Source: Streptomyces varsoviensis (GTDB lineage: Bacteria > Actinomycetota > Actinomycetes > Streptomycetales > Streptomycetaceae). Taken from it: 64,000 nt of DNA. This document shows, piece after piece, positions 27,385 to 37,260 of this stretch. Made by a program: the position numbers and the translations under genes. The stretch is from NCBI RefSeq assembly GCF_000718635.1, contig NZ_JOBF01000016.1, positions 204,176 through 268,175 on the forward strand. Reading direction: 5' to 3'. The notes under the pieces were generated by a model. That model had not been told where the DNA came from. It was given only the letters and a program-made list of their open reading frames with translations, and made no database searches. The number at the start of each line of letters is the position of its first letter. Position 1 is the first letter of the stretch.

Positions 27385-28503
27385 TCACTCGTCGGCGCCG
27401 GCGGCGGCTGGGCGCGGGGTGCGCGCGGGGCAGCAGCCCACCGGGCAGACGTCGTGGCTGGGGCCGAGCGCGCCGAGGGCGCAGCGCTCCGGTGCGGCGC
27501 CGCGCTCGGTCGCGGCCCGCTCCAGCACCAGGTCCCGCACGGCCGCGGCGAACCGCGGGTCCGCGCCGACCGTGGCGGCGCGGGTGACGGGCAGGCCCAG
27601 CTCCTGGGCCTTCGCGGCGGCCTCGGTGTCGAGGTCGTACTTGACCTCCATGTGGTCCGAGACGAAGCCGATGGGGACCATGACGACGGCCGGCACGCCC
27701 TCGGTGTGCAGGGCCTCCAGGTGGTCGCAGATGTCGGGTTCCAGCCAGGGGATGTGCGGGGCGCCGCTGCGGGACTGGTAGACGAGCTGCCAGGGGTGCT
27801 CGGCGCCGGTCTCCTCGCGGACCGCGTCGGCGATGACGCGGGCGACGTCGAGGTGTTCGGCGACGTACGCCCCGCCGTCGCCGTGCGCGGGCACCGGGCC
27901 GGAGGTGTCGGCGGCGGCGGTCGGGATGGAGTGCGTGGTGAAGGCGAGGTGCGCGCCGGCCCGCAGGCCCTCGGGCAGTTCGGCGAGGGCGGCGAGGGTC
28001 GCGTCGACCATGGGCCGTACGAAGCCGGGGTGGTTGAAGTAGTGCCGCAGCTTGTCGACGCGCGGCGGCTCGATGCCTTCCGCCGTCAGCGCGGCGATGG
28101 CGTCGGCAAGGTTCTCGCGGTACTGGCGGCAGCCGGAGTACGAGGCGTACGCGCTGGTGGCCAGGGTGAGGACGCGGCGGTGGCCATCGGCGGCGATCTG
28201 CCGCAGGGTGTCGGTCAGATACGGCGCCCAGTTGCGGTTGCCCCAGTAGACCGGGAGGTCGAGGCCGTTCTCCGCGAAGTCCTTGCGGATCGCCTGGAGC
28301 AGCTCGCGGTTCTGCGCGTTGATCGGGCTGACGCCGCCGAAGAGGAAGTAGTGCTGACCGACCTCTTTGAGGCGCTCGCGGGGGATGCCGCGGCCGCGTG
28401 TGACGTTCTCCAGGAACGGCACGACATCGTCCGGGCCTTCCGGTCCGCCGAAGGAGAGCAGGAGGAGGGCGTCATACGGGGCGGGGGCTGGCTGATCCGA
28501 CAT
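27385..28503 (-). CDS. cpfC: Coproporphyrin III ferrochelatase
   Basis: Ferrochelatase (also called hemH) of 372 residues, inserting iron into the porphyrin late in heme synthesis; in actinobacteria the substrate is coproporphyrin III. Conserved parts include [35 protein letters not shown], the catalytic histidine region FTTHSIP and [18 protein letters not shown] [2Fe-2S] cluster is expected: the internal Cys of [10 protein letters not shown] and the C-terminal [19 protein letters not shown] supply ligands. ATG 28503 is the canonical start MSDQPAP. It diverges from the MFS gene. Confidence 0.95.
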   Translation of the reverse strand: MSDQPAPAPYDALLLLSFGGPEGPDDVVPFLENVTRGRGIPRERLKEVGQHYFLFGGVSPINAQNRELLQAIRKDFAENGLDLPVYWGNRNWAPYLTDTLRQIAADGHRRVLTLATSAYASYSGCRQYRENLADAIAALTAEGIEPPRVDKLRHYFNHPGFVRPMVDATLAALAELPEGLRAGAHLAFTTHSIPTAAADTSGPVPAHGDGGAYVAEHLDVARVIADAVREETGAEHPWQLVYQSRSGAPHIPWLEPDICDHLEALHTEGVPAVVMVPIGFVSDHMEVKYDLDTEAAAKAQELGLPVTRAATVGADPRFAAAVRDLVLERAATERGAAPERCALGALGPSHDVCPVGCCPARTPRPAAAGADE

Positions 28504-28642
28504 ACGTCCGATCCTGCCACCCCCCACTGACAGCCCGCCCCTGCCACCCCCCGTCACCGGGCGGAAAATACCGGTGCGGCCGATCGCGGACCCCCGTAAC
28601 CTGTATCGGCCACGAACATCCCTTACCGGTGGAGCCCGCCCC

Positions 28643-29875
28643 TTGCCCAGTCCCTACCGCGCGATCTTCGTAGCACCCGGCGCGAAGGCCTTCTCGACCG
28701 CCGGCTTCTTCGGCCGGATGACGCTGTCGATGATGAGCATCGGCATCGTCACGATGGTCTCCCAGCTCACCGGCCGGTACGGGCTGGCCGGCGCGCTGTC
28801 CGCGACGACGGCGGTCGCCGACGCGGTGGCCGGGCCGCAGATCTCCCGGCTCGTGGACCGGTACGGGCAGCGCCGGGTGCTGCGCCCGGCGACGCTGATC
28901 ACCGCGGCGGCCCTCGCCGGGCTGCTGGTCAGCGCCCAGCAGCGGTGGCCGGACTGGACGCTGTTCGTCTTCTCCGCGGGCGTCGGCTGCGTGCCGAACA
29001 TCGGCGCGATGGTCCGGGCCCGCTGGGCGGCGATCTACGTGGACTCGCCGCGCCTGCTGCACACCGCCTACAGCGCCGAGTCCGTGGTCGACGAGGTGTG
29101 CTTCATCTTCGGGCCGATCCTCTCCATCGGCCTGTCCACCTCCTGGTTCCCGGAGGCGGGTCCGCTGCTGGCGGGCTGCTTCCTGGTGTGCGGCGTCTTC
29201 GCGCTGACCGCGCAGCGCGCCACGGAGCCCGCGCCGCACCCGCGCGGCGAGCACTCCGGGGGGACCGCGATGCGCTCCCGGGGGCTCCAGGTGCTGGTGG
29301 CGGCGTTCGTGTCGACGGGCGTCATCTTCGGCTCGCTCGACGTGGTGACGGTGGCGTTCGCCGCACACGAGGGCCACAAGTCCGCCGCGAGCCTGGTGCT
29401 GGCGGTGTGCGCGCTGGGCTCCTGTCTGGCCGGCGCGGTCTACGGGCTGGTGCACTTCAAGAGCGAGGCCTCCCGCCGCTGGCTCCTGGGCGTCTGTGCT
29501 ATGGCCGTGAGTATGATCCCCCTCCAACTGGTCGGGAACCTGACGTTCTTGGCCGTGGCGCTCTTTGTCGCGGGCCTGTCCATCGCGCCGACGATGGTCA
29601 CCACCATGGCCCTCGTCGAGCAGCACGTACCGCGCGCGAAGCTGACCGAGGGCATGACATGGACGAGCACCGGGCTCGCGGTCGGATTCGCGCTCGGCTC
29701 GTCGATCGCCGGCTGGGTGGTCGACGCGTCCGGGCCGGAGACGGGGTACGCGGTGCCCGGCGTGGCGGGGGCGGTCGCGGCCGCGGTCGCGTTCCTCGGG
29801 TACCGCCGGCTGCGGCCGGCGCCGCATCGGGAGGGGTCTGGCACAGATGACCGAAACGAGCAGCGCGTGGCGTAA
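28643..29875 (+). CDS. MFS transporter
   Basis: Major facilitator with about 12 membrane helices and 410 residues. The motif-A-like loop reads [18 protein letters not shown] between helices 2 and 3; a central loop of about 25 residues ([14 protein letters not shown]) separates the halves. The pattern fits drug- or metabolite-efflux members. The TTG at 28643 is chosen because GGAG lies eight bases upstream and the protein then starts LPSPYRAIF, as homologues do. Its last 29 bases overlap the oxidase gene, so they form an operon. Confidence 0.88.
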   Translation: MPSPYRAIFVAPGAKAFSTAGFFGRMTLSMMSIGIVTMVSQLTGRYGLAGALSATTAVADAVAGPQISRLVDRYGQRRVLRPATLITAAALAGLLVSAQQRWPDWTLFVFSAGVGCVPNIGAMVRARWAAIYVDSPRLLHTAYSAESVVDEVCFIFGPILSIGLSTSWFPEAGPLLAGCFLVCGVFALTAQRATEPAPHPRGEHSGGTAMRSRGLQVLVAAFVSTGVIFGSLDVVTVAFAAHEGHKSAASLVLAVCALGSCLAGAVYGLVHFKSEASRRWLLGVCAMAVSMIPLQLVGNLTFLAVALFVAGLSIAPTMVTTMALVEQHVPRAKLTEGMTWTSTGLAVGFALGSSIAGWVVDASGPETGYAVPGVAGAVAAAVAFLGYRRLRPAPHREGSGTDDRNEQRVA

Positions 29876-31154
29876 CTGGGCGGGGAACGTCGTGGTCCGG
29901 CCGGCCCGGACGGTGGCCCCGAACAGCGCCGAGGAACTGGCGGCGGCGGTCCGGCGGGCGGCGGCCGACGGCCTGCGGGTGAAGGCGGTGGGCACGGGGC
30001 ACTCCTTCACCGCCGCGGCGGCCACCGACGGGCTCCTCATCCGGCCCGAACGCCTCACCGGGGTCCGGGAGATCGACCGTACGGCCGGGACGGTCACGGT
30101 CGCGGCGGGCACCCCGCTCAAGCGCCTGAACGAGACGCTGAGCGCCCATGGGCTGTCGCTGACCAACATGGGCGACATCACGGAGCAGACGGTCTCCGGC
30201 GCGATCAGCACCGGAACGCACGGCACGGGCCGCGACTCGGCGTCGATCGCCGCCCAGATCAGGGGTCTTGAGCTGGTGACCGCGGACGGCTCGGTGCTGG
30301 CGTGCTCCGAGAAGGAGAACCCGGAGGTGTTCGCGGCGGCCCGGGTGGGGCTCGGCGCGCTCGGGGTGATCACGGCAGTCACCTTCGCCGTGGAGCCGGA
30401 GTTCTGGCTGACGGCCCGCGAGGAGCCGATGCCCTTCGACCGGGTCACGGCCGAGTTCGATCAGCTCGCGGCGGAGAACGAGCACTTCGAGTTCTACTGG
30501 TTTCCGCACACCGGCAACTGCAACACCAAGCGCAACAACCGCAGCCCGGGCCCGGCCGCGCCGCCCTCGCCGCTGAGCGCCTGGATCGAGGACGAGCTCC
30601 TCTCCAACACCCTCTTCCGGGCCCTGTGCGCGCTGGGCCGGACGGCGCCCGCGACCATACCCCCCGTCGCCAAGATCTCCAGCCGGGCGCTGTCGGCCCG
30701 TACGTACACCGACATCCCGTACAAGGTCTTCACCAGCCCCCGCCGGGTCCGCTTCCTGGAGATGGAGTACGCGCTGCCGCGCGAGGCGGCCGTCGCGGCG
30801 CTGCGCGAACTGCGGGCGATGATCGAGCGCTCGCGGCTGCGGATCAGCTTCCCGGTGGAGGTGCGGACCGCCCCGGCCGACGACATCCCGCTCTCCACGG
30901 CCGCCGGCCGCGACACGGCCTACCTCGCGATGCACCAGTACCGGGGCACCTCGCACCACGCCTACTTCTCCGCCGCCGAACAGATCATGACGGCGCACGG
31001 CGGGCGGCCGCACTGGGGGAAGCTGCACAGCCGCGACGCCGGATATCTGGCCGGGGTCTATCCGCGCTTCGACGAATTCCGGGCGCTGCGGGACCGGCTG
31101 GACCCGCAGCGCCTCTTCGGCAACGACTACCTCCGGCGCGTCCTGGGAGCCTGA
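29847..31154 (+). CDS. FAD-linked sugar-lactone oxidase (D-arabinono-1,4-lactone oxidase family)
   Basis: Flavoprotein of 435 residues in the VAO/PCMH family. The N-terminal FAD domain contains VKAVGTGHSFTAAAATDG, where His52 is the residue that carries covalent FAD in relatives, and ISTGTHGTG. The C-terminal ALO domain ends with PHWGKLHSRDAGYLAGVYPRFDEF and LFGNDYLRRVLG. It oxidizes an aldonolactone or alditol with oxygen or another acceptor; L-gulono- or D-arabinono-lactone are candidates. It overlaps the MFS gene by 29 bases, which suggests export or import of a related compound. Confidence 0.92.
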   Translation: MTETSSAWRNWAGNVVVRPARTVAPNSAEELAAAVRRAAADGLRVKAVGTGHSFTAAAATDGLLIRPERLTGVREIDRTAGTVTVAAGTPLKRLNETLSAHGLSLTNMGDITEQTVSGAISTGTHGTGRDSASIAAQIRGLELVTADGSVLACSEKENPEVFAAARVGLGALGVITAVTFAVEPEFWLTAREEPMPFDRVTAEFDQLAAENEHFEFYWFPHTGNCNTKRNNRSPGPAAPPSPLSAWIEDELLSNTLFRALCALGRTAPATIPPVAKISSRALSARTYTDIPYKVFTSPRRVRFLEMEYALPREAAVAALRELRAMIERSRLRISFPVEVRTAPADDIPLSTAAGRDTAYLAMHQYRGTSHHAYFSAAEQIMTAHGGRPHWGKLHSRDAGYLAGVYPRFDEFRALRDRLDPQRLFGNDYLRRVLGA

Positions 31155-31325
31155 ACCGGCGGCCGGACATTACGCACCCGAGTCGGCGGTCAGGCGTTAC
31201 GAGCCCGAGCACGGGCGGCCGGGCGTACGAGCCCAAGCGCCGGCGGCCGGGCGTACGAACCCGAGCGCCGGCGGCCGGGCCTACGACCCCGAGCATCGGC
31301 GGCCAGGGCGTTACGAACCCGAACC
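31154..31325. repeat. 28-bp tandem array (six copies)
   Basis: Six head-to-tail copies of about 28 bp with consensus CGCCGGCGGCCGGGCGTACG plus AACCCGAG (lengths 27-30). The array fills the space between the convergent oxidase and membrane-protein genes. The last copy contains the TAA stop and final residues of the leftward gene. Confidence 0.85.
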
Positions 31326-32495
31326 GGCGCCCTGGGCTCCGGCCGCCGCGGCGTCGTTCTGCGGCGCGCCGGCGTCGGGCTGCCCGTTCCCGCCGCCGGA
31401 CTTGCCGTCGTTCTGGCCGCCGTCGCCCTTGTCCTTGCCCGTGCCGCCCTTGCCGGGGCCGGTGCCGTCGTGCGTGCCGCCCTGGTCGGTGCCGCCGCCC
31501 TGCGACTGGGTGGGGGTGGCGGTCGGCTGCCCGCTGGGCGTCGAGTCGCCGCCGCCCGCGGGGGGCGTGGGCGTCGCGTCCGGGGTCGGCTCATCGCCCT
31601 TCCCGCTGCCGCCGCCCTGCTGGTCGCTGTCGCTGTCGCCGTCCGAGGAGTGCGTCGAGCCGTCGCCGGAGGTGCCGTCCTCGGAGGAGTGGCCGGTGCC
31701 GGGGGTGCCGGAGGGCGACGACGGGGCGTGGTTCCCGGAGTCGTTCGAGCGGAAGAGCTGCTGGAAGGTGGTGCCGCTCTTGCCGTCCGGCGTGGAGCCG
31801 GTGGCCAGTTCGACGACGGTGACGGTGACCATCGCGAGCACGAAGATCACGACGGCGTGGAGCAGCGGGCTCTTCCAGCGCCGCAGCCGGGTGCCGTGCG
31901 TGGTGGCCGGGGTGAACTCGTCGGAGAGGCCCGCCGGGCCGGACGCCTGGCCGCCCCCCTCGGCCCGCCGCAGCAGCCGGGTGGGGTCCTCGGCGCGCGG
32001 CAGCATCTGCGTCGCCTCGACGCGCGGCAGCATCTGGGTGGCCTCGGCCCGCTTGAGCAGTTGCGTACGGTCCGGATCGGCGTCGGGGTCGGCGGGGTTG
32101 TCGGGGGTGCCGGGGTCCTCGCCCGGGCCGACCGCCGGGAGCATCGTGGTCGGCTGCTCGTCCCCCGCCGGGGCGCCGGGCCAGCGGTCACGGTCCGTGT
32201 CCGTGACGGGCACCTGGCGCGCCTTCGGCTTCGCGAGCACGGTCACGTCGCGGATCTGTTCACCCGTACGACGGAAGAGATGCTGAAAAATCGTGCCGCC
32301 GGTGGTGGCCACCACACTGACCACACCCGCACCGATGATCGTTCCGTAGACGCCGAGCTTGCCCGCGAGGAGCGCGGCGATCACGGCGGCCAGGCCACTG
32401 CCGGCCACCTGGGCGATGCTGAGATCCAACCGCTTACCTTGCGGTTTTTCCTCGCTTTCGTCCTTTACCTGCATCTCCAGCCTCTGCTTGCCCAT
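31311..32495 (-). CDS. Membrane protein with low-complexity extracytoplasmic tail
   Basis: Protein of 394 residues with no recognised family. Residues about 30-70 hold two hydrophobic segments (IAQVAGSGLAAVIAALLAGKLGVYG and IIGAGVVSVVATTGG). A cytoplasmic linker contains the imperfect repeat TQMLPRVEA/TQMLPRAED/TRLLRRAEG. A third membrane helix (HAVVIFVLAMVTVTVVELATG) near residue 210 is followed by about 165 residues rich in Gly, Ser, Asp, Thr and Pro, probably outside the cell. ATG 32495 has GGAG four bases upstream; GTG 32504 is an alternative. The C-terminus is encoded by the last unit of the 28-bp array. Confidence 0.82.
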   Translation of the reverse strand: MGKQRLEMQVKDESEEKPQGKRLDLSIAQVAGSGLAAVIAALLAGKLGVYGTIIGAGVVSVVATTGGTIFQHLFRRTGEQIRDVTVLAKPKARQVPVTDTDRDRWPGAPAGDEQPTTMLPAVGPGEDPGTPDNPADPDADPDRTQLLKRAEATQMLPRVEATQMLPRAEDPTRLLRRAEGGGQASGPAGLSDEFTPATTHGTRLRRWKSPLLHAVVIFVLAMVTVTVVELATGSTPDGKSGTTFQQLFRSNDSGNHAPSSPSGTPGTGHSSEDGTSGDGSTHSSDGDSDSDQQGGGSGKGDEPTPDATPTPPAGGGDSTPSGQPTATPTQSQGGGTDQGGTHDGTGPGKGGTGKDKGDGGQNDGKSGGGNGQPDAGAPQNDAAAAGAQGAGSGS

Positions 32496-32968
32496 TCGCT
32501 CCACCCTGCACAGAGAAGGGACTTATGGGCGAGGCGATCAGTTCCGATTTAGGTGATTGTGTGAACCTCGCCACTCACACCACCCCCAGGGGTGAATGGG
32601 CGGGCGATCAACTCCCTTGCCCCGCGAGAGGTTCCATGGCGCGCCGATCCACCCAGGTGGCCCGAATGGAGTACTGTGGCGAGCCCTGGCCCGGTATCCC
32701 GTCCGGCTGCCCGGACTGACGGGAGAGGGCCCCGGAAGGCGCTCCTCCGGAGGACGCCGACCGGTGCGGGTAGCGGCTGTTCAGGGCAAATGGCACGATC
32801 ACCGAGAGTGGCGAACCGGTAACCGTGCCATAACGGCGGATCGGGTCCCCGACCCGACACGCCGGTCAACTCGGCAATGTTGTGGCAGGCTGCACCCGGG
32901 CAGGCCACACTCGACTAGCGGAAGCAGCGACGCACGTGACGTCGGCAGGCACCACCCGGGAGGTCCCC
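32496..32968. promoter_or_regulatory. Divergent spacer upstream of sepH
   Basis: 473 bp between the membrane-protein gene and sepH. It is less GC-biased than the genes. A 27-codon open frame at 32636-32719 (ATG after GAGAGG, ending in GCPD) is the only possible coding sequence and is weak. An arm pair CGGATCGGGTC/GACCCGA sits near 32838. The sepH promoter is expected in the last 150 bp. Confidence 0.35.
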
Positions 32969-34006
32969 ATGCCCGAACTGCGTGTCGTGGCCGTCTCAAA
33001 CGACGGCACACGGCTGGTGCTCAAGGCTGCGGACAGCACGGAGTACACGCTTCCGATCGATGAGCGGCTGCGCGCCGCCGTGCGCAACGACCGCGCCCGC
33101 CTCGGCCAGATCGAGATCGAGGTCGAGAGCCACCTGCGCCCGCGCGACATCCAGGCCCGCATACGGGCCGGAGCCTCCGCCGAGGAAGTCGCGCAGATGG
33201 CGGGCATCCCCGTCGACCGTGTCCGCCGCTTCGAGGGCCCCGTCCTCGCGGAGCGCGCCTTCATGGCCGAGCGGGCCCGCAAGACGCCCGTACGGCGCCC
33301 CGGCGAGAACACCGGACCGCAGCTCGGCGAGGCCGTGGCGGAGCGGCTGCTGCTGCGCGGCGCCGAGAAGGAGACCGCCCAGTGGGACTCCTGGCGGCGC
33401 GAGGACGGCACCTGGGAAGTCCTCCTCGTCTACCGCGTCGCGGGCGAGATGCGCTCCGCGAGCTGGACGTACGACCCGCCGCGGCGGATCGTTCAGGCCA
33501 TGGACGACGAGGCCCGCGTCCTGATCGGCGAGAGCGACGACACGCCCGAGCCGAGCTTCCCCTTCGTGCCGCGCATCGCCCGGCTGCCGCGCGACCGGCC
33601 GCTCGACCGCGCCCTGGACCGGCAGTCGCCGTCGTCCGCCGCGGAGGACGAGCCGGAGCCGCCCGCCGAGGAGGCGCCGCGCGAGCGGGACTCCCTGACC
33701 AGCCTGCTGGAGGCCGTGCCCAGCTTCCGGGGCGACATGATCGTGCCGGAGCAGCCCACCGGCGACACGCCGGAGGAGCCGGACGAGGAGGAGCCGGAGG
33801 CGGTCGAACCGCCCGCCCCGGCCGCCAGCGCCGGTTCGGCCTACGCCGACGTGCTGATGCCGCGCTCGGTGGCGGGCCACCGCGACCGCCTCACCGGCAC
33901 CACCGACCGGCAGGCGGAAGCCGACGGCGTCCGCCCCGGCCGCCGCGCCGCCGTCCCGAGCTGGGACGAGATCGTCTTCGGCACCAGCCGCAAGAAGCAG
34001 GAGTAA
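32969..34006 (+). CDS. sepH: SepH cell-division protein
   Basis: SepH (DUF3071) of 345 residues, an actinobacterial regulator that binds FtsZ and stimulates its assembly at sporulation septa. The N-terminal domain is complete: MPELRVVAVSNDGTRLVLKA, STEYTLPIDERLRAAVR, a helix-turn-helix RIRAGASAEEVAQMAGIPVDRVRRFEGPVLAER, then WDSWRREDGTWEVLLVYR. A long acidic Pro/Glu-rich linker (residues 200-290) leads to a short conserved C-terminus, VPSWDEIVFG. GGGAGG five bases before the ATG decides the start; earlier in-frame codons are leader sequence. Confidence 0.95.
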   Translation: MPELRVVAVSNDGTRLVLKAADSTEYTLPIDERLRAAVRNDRARLGQIEIEVESHLRPRDIQARIRAGASAEEVAQMAGIPVDRVRRFEGPVLAERAFMAERARKTPVRRPGENTGPQLGEAVAERLLLRGAEKETAQWDSWRREDGTWEVLLVYRVAGEMRSASWTYDPPRRIVQAMDDEARVLIGESDDTPEPSFPFVPRIARLPRDRPLDRALDRQSPSSAAEDEPEPPAEEAPRERDSLTSLLEAVPSFRGDMIVPEQPTGDTPEEPDEEEPEAVEPPAPAASAGSAYADVLMPRSVAGHRDRLTGTTDRQAEADGVRPGRRAAVPSWDEIVFGTSRKKQE

Positions 34007-34448
34007 CGGCCCACCGCGCTTCGGCTCGCCAGGTGCGGAATCGTTGCGGCAGCAGGGGCCGCCGCGTTCGCCGGCGCGTGTGTTCGCAGGGCGCGGTGGT
34101 TGACAGCGGACCGCGCCCGGCCCGAGGGCTCGCATACGTCGGAGGGCCCGGTAGCGACGCGGACGGCGACGGACCGCGCCCGGCCCGGAGTCAGTTGCTC
34201 CGGGCCAGAAAGCCGTACGAACCGGGCCTCGCCGGAACGAGCGTCGCCGATCCGGCCCGGGGCTCCTCATGCGGCACCCCGCGTCCCCGTGCATCCGGAC
34301 TGCGGCGCGGCTCCCCTGCCCGGTACGGGCGGGCTCAGCACGCCCCGGGGGCCGTACAAACCCCGGAACCGCCCGAAGTGCGGCCGGCCCGGCCGATGGC
34401 CCGTACGTACTTACGAACAGGGGGGCAACGGCCGGGCAAGCGGGCCGC
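34007..34448. other. Spacer, no gene seen
   Basis: 442 bp between the convergent sepH and sulfurtransferase genes. It includes a 17-bp direct repeat, GGACCGCGCCCGGCCCG, at 34108-34124 and 34171-34187 (63 bp apart). No convincing coding sequence or strong terminator was found. Confidence 0.4.
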
Positions 34449-35285
34449 TCAGCCCGGGTCGGCGCCCGTGGCCACCGGGCGGGCGGTGTCGGCGGTCCAT
34501 TCGCTCCAGGAGCCGACGTAGAGGGCCGCGGGCACGCCCGCTACGGCCAGGGCCAGGACCTCGTGGGCGGCGGAGACGCCGGAGCCGCAGTAGACGCCGA
34601 CTTCGCTGCCGGGGGTGGCGCCCAGGGAGGCGAAGCGGGCCGCCAGTTCCTCGGCCGGGCGGAACCGGCCGTTTTCCGCCACGTTCTCCATCGTGGGGGC
34701 GGAGAGCGCACCGGGGATGTGGCCGGCGACGCGGTCGATGGGTTCGACCTCGCCCCGGTAGCGCTCCCCCGCCCGGGCGTCGAGCAGGACGCCCCGGCGG
34801 GCCAGGGCCGCCGCGCCGTCGGCGTCGAGCAGCCCGGCCGCCCCCGGCTGCGGCTCGAAGTCGCCCGGCTCGGGGGCCGGCACCTCGGTGGTGAGGGCGC
34901 CGCCGAAGGCCGTCCAGGCCGCCAGGCCGCCGTCCAGGACGCGTACGTCCGTATGCCCCGTCCAGCGCAGCAGCCACCAGCCGCGGGCCGCGCCCCAGCC
35001 CTGGCCGCCGTCGTAGACGACCACGGCCCGGTCGGCCGAGACGCCGGCGCGGCGCATCGCGGCGCCGAAGGCCGCGGTATCCGGCAGCGGGTGGCGGCCC
35101 CGCTCCCCCGCCGGGCCCGCCAGTTCGCCGTCGAGGTCGACGTAGACGGCGCCGGGGAGGTGCCCGGCCTCGTACTCCGGGCGGCCGGGCGGGCCGCCAT
35201 GCTGCCAGCGGACGTCCAGAAGGACCGGCGGGCGGCCGGCCGCCAACTCGCTCGCGAGTTCGGTTGCGGTGATGATGGCATTCAT
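34449..35285 (-). CDS. Two-domain rhodanese-type sulfurtransferase
   Basis: Thiosulfate or 3-mercaptopyruvate sulfurtransferase of 278 residues with two rhodanese domains. The first (VLLDVRWQHGGPPGRPEYEAGHLPGAVYVDLD) is structural. The second (GVLLDARAGERYRGEVEPID ... HIPGALSAPT) carries the active-site Cys in YCGSGVSAAH. The CGSGVxA loop is the mercaptopyruvate-type signature, which would transfer sulfur to cyanide or thiols. ATG 35285 has AGGA eight bases upstream; ATG 35294 is three codons earlier but too close to its ribosome site. Confidence 0.93.
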   Translation of the reverse strand: MNAIITATELASELAAGRPPVLLDVRWQHGGPPGRPEYEAGHLPGAVYVDLDGELAGPAGERGRHPLPDTAAFGAAMRRAGVSADRAVVVYDGGQGWGAARGWWLLRWTGHTDVRVLDGGLAAWTAFGGALTTEVPAPEPGDFEPQPGAAGLLDADGAAALARRGVLLDARAGERYRGEVEPIDRVAGHIPGALSAPTMENVAENGRFRPAEELAARFASLGATPGSEVGVYCGSGVSAAHEVLALAVAGVPAALYVGSWSEWTADTARPVATGADPG

Positions 35286-35560
35286 AAGGCCCATCCTCGC
35301 GCAGCGACCGGCGCCCCTGTCCGGCGGTCCGGTCCTATGACGGCGATGGAGACCGATACCGGACGGCAACGGCGCCGTAACGGATGCGCCATGCCGATTC
35401 GGGCAGGCTCCGGGGGGAACCCGCCAAATCCGGCGCGGCCGGGGCGCCCGCCATGACAAGCGGTGCGAACATCTGGACTGGCCCCGTCCCCGTACCACCC
35501 CCGCGCCGCAGACCGGCCCGGGTGACACGGCCACCACGATGGTCCGAGGAGAGAGTGACG

Positions 35561-36352
35561 ATGACCGAGGAAGCGACTCGGCGCACCCCTGGAACGCCAT
35601 GCTGGACCAGCCTCATGGTGCACAGCCTGGCCGCGACACAGGAGTTCTACAGCGGCCTGTTCGGCTGGACGTACCACTCGGGCCCGGGGCAGCTCGGGCC
35701 GTACGTACGCGCCGAGCAGGACGGCCGCCCCGTCGCCGGCATCGGCGAGCTGCCGCCCGACCGGCAGTTGCCGGTCTCCTGGACGACCTACCTCGCCAGC
35801 GACGACGCCGACCTCACGGCCGAGCGGATCAGGTGCTGCGGCGGCACGGTGGGCGTCGGTCCCCTCGAAGCGGAGGAGGAGGGCCGGCTGGTGATCGCCA
35901 TGGACCCGTCCGGCGCGACGTTCGGCGTCTGGGAGGGGCGCCGCCACCTCGGCGCGCAGGGGGCGGGCGTGCCCGGCACGCCCGTCTGGCACGAGCTGCT
36001 GACCGCCGAGACCACGATGATCGCCAAGTTCTACGAGTCCGTCTTCGGCTACGACACCGAGGCCGTGGTGGCGGCGGACTTCGACTACCTGGCCCTGAAG
36101 GTGAACGGCGCGCCGGCCGCCGCGATCCACGGCGTCGGCAACGCCCTGCCGCGCGACCAGGGGCCGCGCTGGATGACGTACTTCGAGACGGCGGACGCGG
36201 ACGCGGCGGCCCGTCGCGTCACCGAGCTGGGCGGCCAGGTCCTGGCCCCGCCCCGCGACTCCCCCCTCGGGCGGCTCGCCACGGTCGCGGACCCGGAGGG
36301 CGCGGTCTTCTCCCTGCTCCGCAGCGACATCCCCGCCCCGCAGGCCGGCTGA
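35561..36352 (+). CDS. Two-domain VOC/glyoxalase-like protein (CFP30B type)
   Basis: Protein of 263 residues made of two vicinal-oxygen-chelate domains. The first begins GTPCWTSLMVHSLAATQEFYSGLFGW and the second GTPVWHELLTAETTMIAKFYESVFGYD; each ends in the DPSGATFGVW / DPEGAVFSLL strand. The layout matches mycobacterial CFP30B (Rv0577) and proteins annotated as hydroxylases in Streptomyces. Substrate and metal are unknown. ATG 35561 is used; GTG 35555 has equal claim, since GAGGAGAG lies just before both. Confidence 0.88.
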   Translation: MTEEATRRTPGTPCWTSLMVHSLAATQEFYSGLFGWTYHSGPGQLGPYVRAEQDGRPVAGIGELPPDRQLPVSWTTYLASDDADLTAERIRCCGGTVGVGPLEAEEEGRLVIAMDPSGATFGVWEGRRHLGAQGAGVPGTPVWHELLTAETTMIAKFYESVFGYDTEAVVAADFDYLALKVNGAPAAAIHGVGNALPRDQGPRWMTYFETADADAAARRVTELGGQVLAPPRDSPLGRLATVADPEGAVFSLLRSDIPAPQAG

Positions 36353-36579
36353 GCGGCCCCGGAGCGGGAAGGGCCGTACGGCACCGCACGGGACGGGAGA
36401 GGGCAGTACGGGACGGGCAGGGCGCCGGACGGGCGCGGGCCGCTGTACGGGCGCGAAACAGACGTGCGTACGGGCACGAGGCGTCCGTACGGCCACGGGG
36501 CCTCGTAGGAGCAATGACGCCGTACGGGCACGAGGCGCGCCCCCGCCCCGTGCGGCGGCGCGCTCAGGTATGCGCGGGG
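36353..36579. repeat. GTACG-containing degenerate repeats
   Basis: 227-bp spacer between the convergent VOC and tdk genes. GTACGG or GTACGGG recurs at 36376, 36406, 36445, 36468, 36487 and 36522, embedded in CGGGCACGAGGC-like units (two close copies near 36470 and 36524). No gene is evident. Confidence 0.55.
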
Positions 36580-37260
36580 TCAGGCGTGCTCCGGCGCGTA
36601 CGGTCCGCGCGCCTCGGCGTCCACCGGCAGGACGTCCGGCGACAGCGCACCCGCCCCGGCGGCCGCCGCCGTCATCCGGCGGATGTGGTGGCGGCGGCAC
36701 AGCACCTCGTACCCCACGGTGTCCTGCGCCCCGGCCACGTCGCCGACGACGACCTGCGCGCCCTCGACGACCATCTGGCCGGCCACGGTGCGGGCGTTGT
36801 GCGTGGCCCGGGCCCCGCACCAGCACAACGCCTCGACCTGGAGCACCTCGATCCGGTCGGCGAGTTCGACGAGCCGCTGGGAGCCGGGGAAGAGCTTGGT
36901 GCGGAAGTCGGTGGTGATGCCGAACGCGAAGACGTCGAGCGCGAGGTCGTCGACGACGCGCGCGAGCTGGTCTATCTGCTCGGGGGCGAGGAACTGGGCC
37001 TCGTCGGCGATGACGTAGTCGGCCCGGCCGCCCGCCGAGAGGTGGGCGACGACGTAGGCGTAGAAGTCGAAGCCGTCCGCGGCCTCGACGGCCTCGGTAA
37101 CCAGGCCGAGCCGGGAGGAGAGCTTGCCCTCCCCCGCCCGGTCGTCACGGGTGAAGATCATCCCTTGCAGGCCGCGGGCCGAGCGGTTGTGCTCGATCTG
37201 CAGCGCGAGCGTGCTCTTGCCGCAGTCCATCGTTCCGCTGAAGAACACCAGCTCGGGCAT
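36580..37260 (-). CDS. tdk: Thymidine kinase
   Basis: Type II thymidine kinase of 226 residues, phosphorylating thymidine to dTMP in pyrimidine salvage. P-loop GTMDCGKST (residues 9-17), the DEAQF Walker B motif, the lasso region (ITTDFRTKLFPGS), and the zinc site formed by CWCG and the later CRRHH are all present. The C-terminal 25 residues are variable. It is 72 bp downstream of the phosphatase-like gene on the same strand. Confidence 0.95.
   Translation of the reverse strand: MPELVFFSGTMDCGKSTLALQIEHNRSARGLQGMIFTRDDRAGEGKLSSRLGLVTEAVEAADGFDFYAYVVAHLSAGGRADYVIADEAQFLAPEQIDQLARVVDDLALDVFAFGITTDFRTKLFPGSQRLVELADRIEVLQVEALCWCGARATHNARTVAGQMVVEGAQVVVGDVAGAQDTVGYEVLCRRHHIRRMTAAAAGAGALSPDVLPVDAEARGPYAPEHA

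Noticed and set aside
32620..32720. tRNA-like segment upstream of sepH
   Set aside because: No cloverleaf with a T-loop GTTCGA motif could be drawn.
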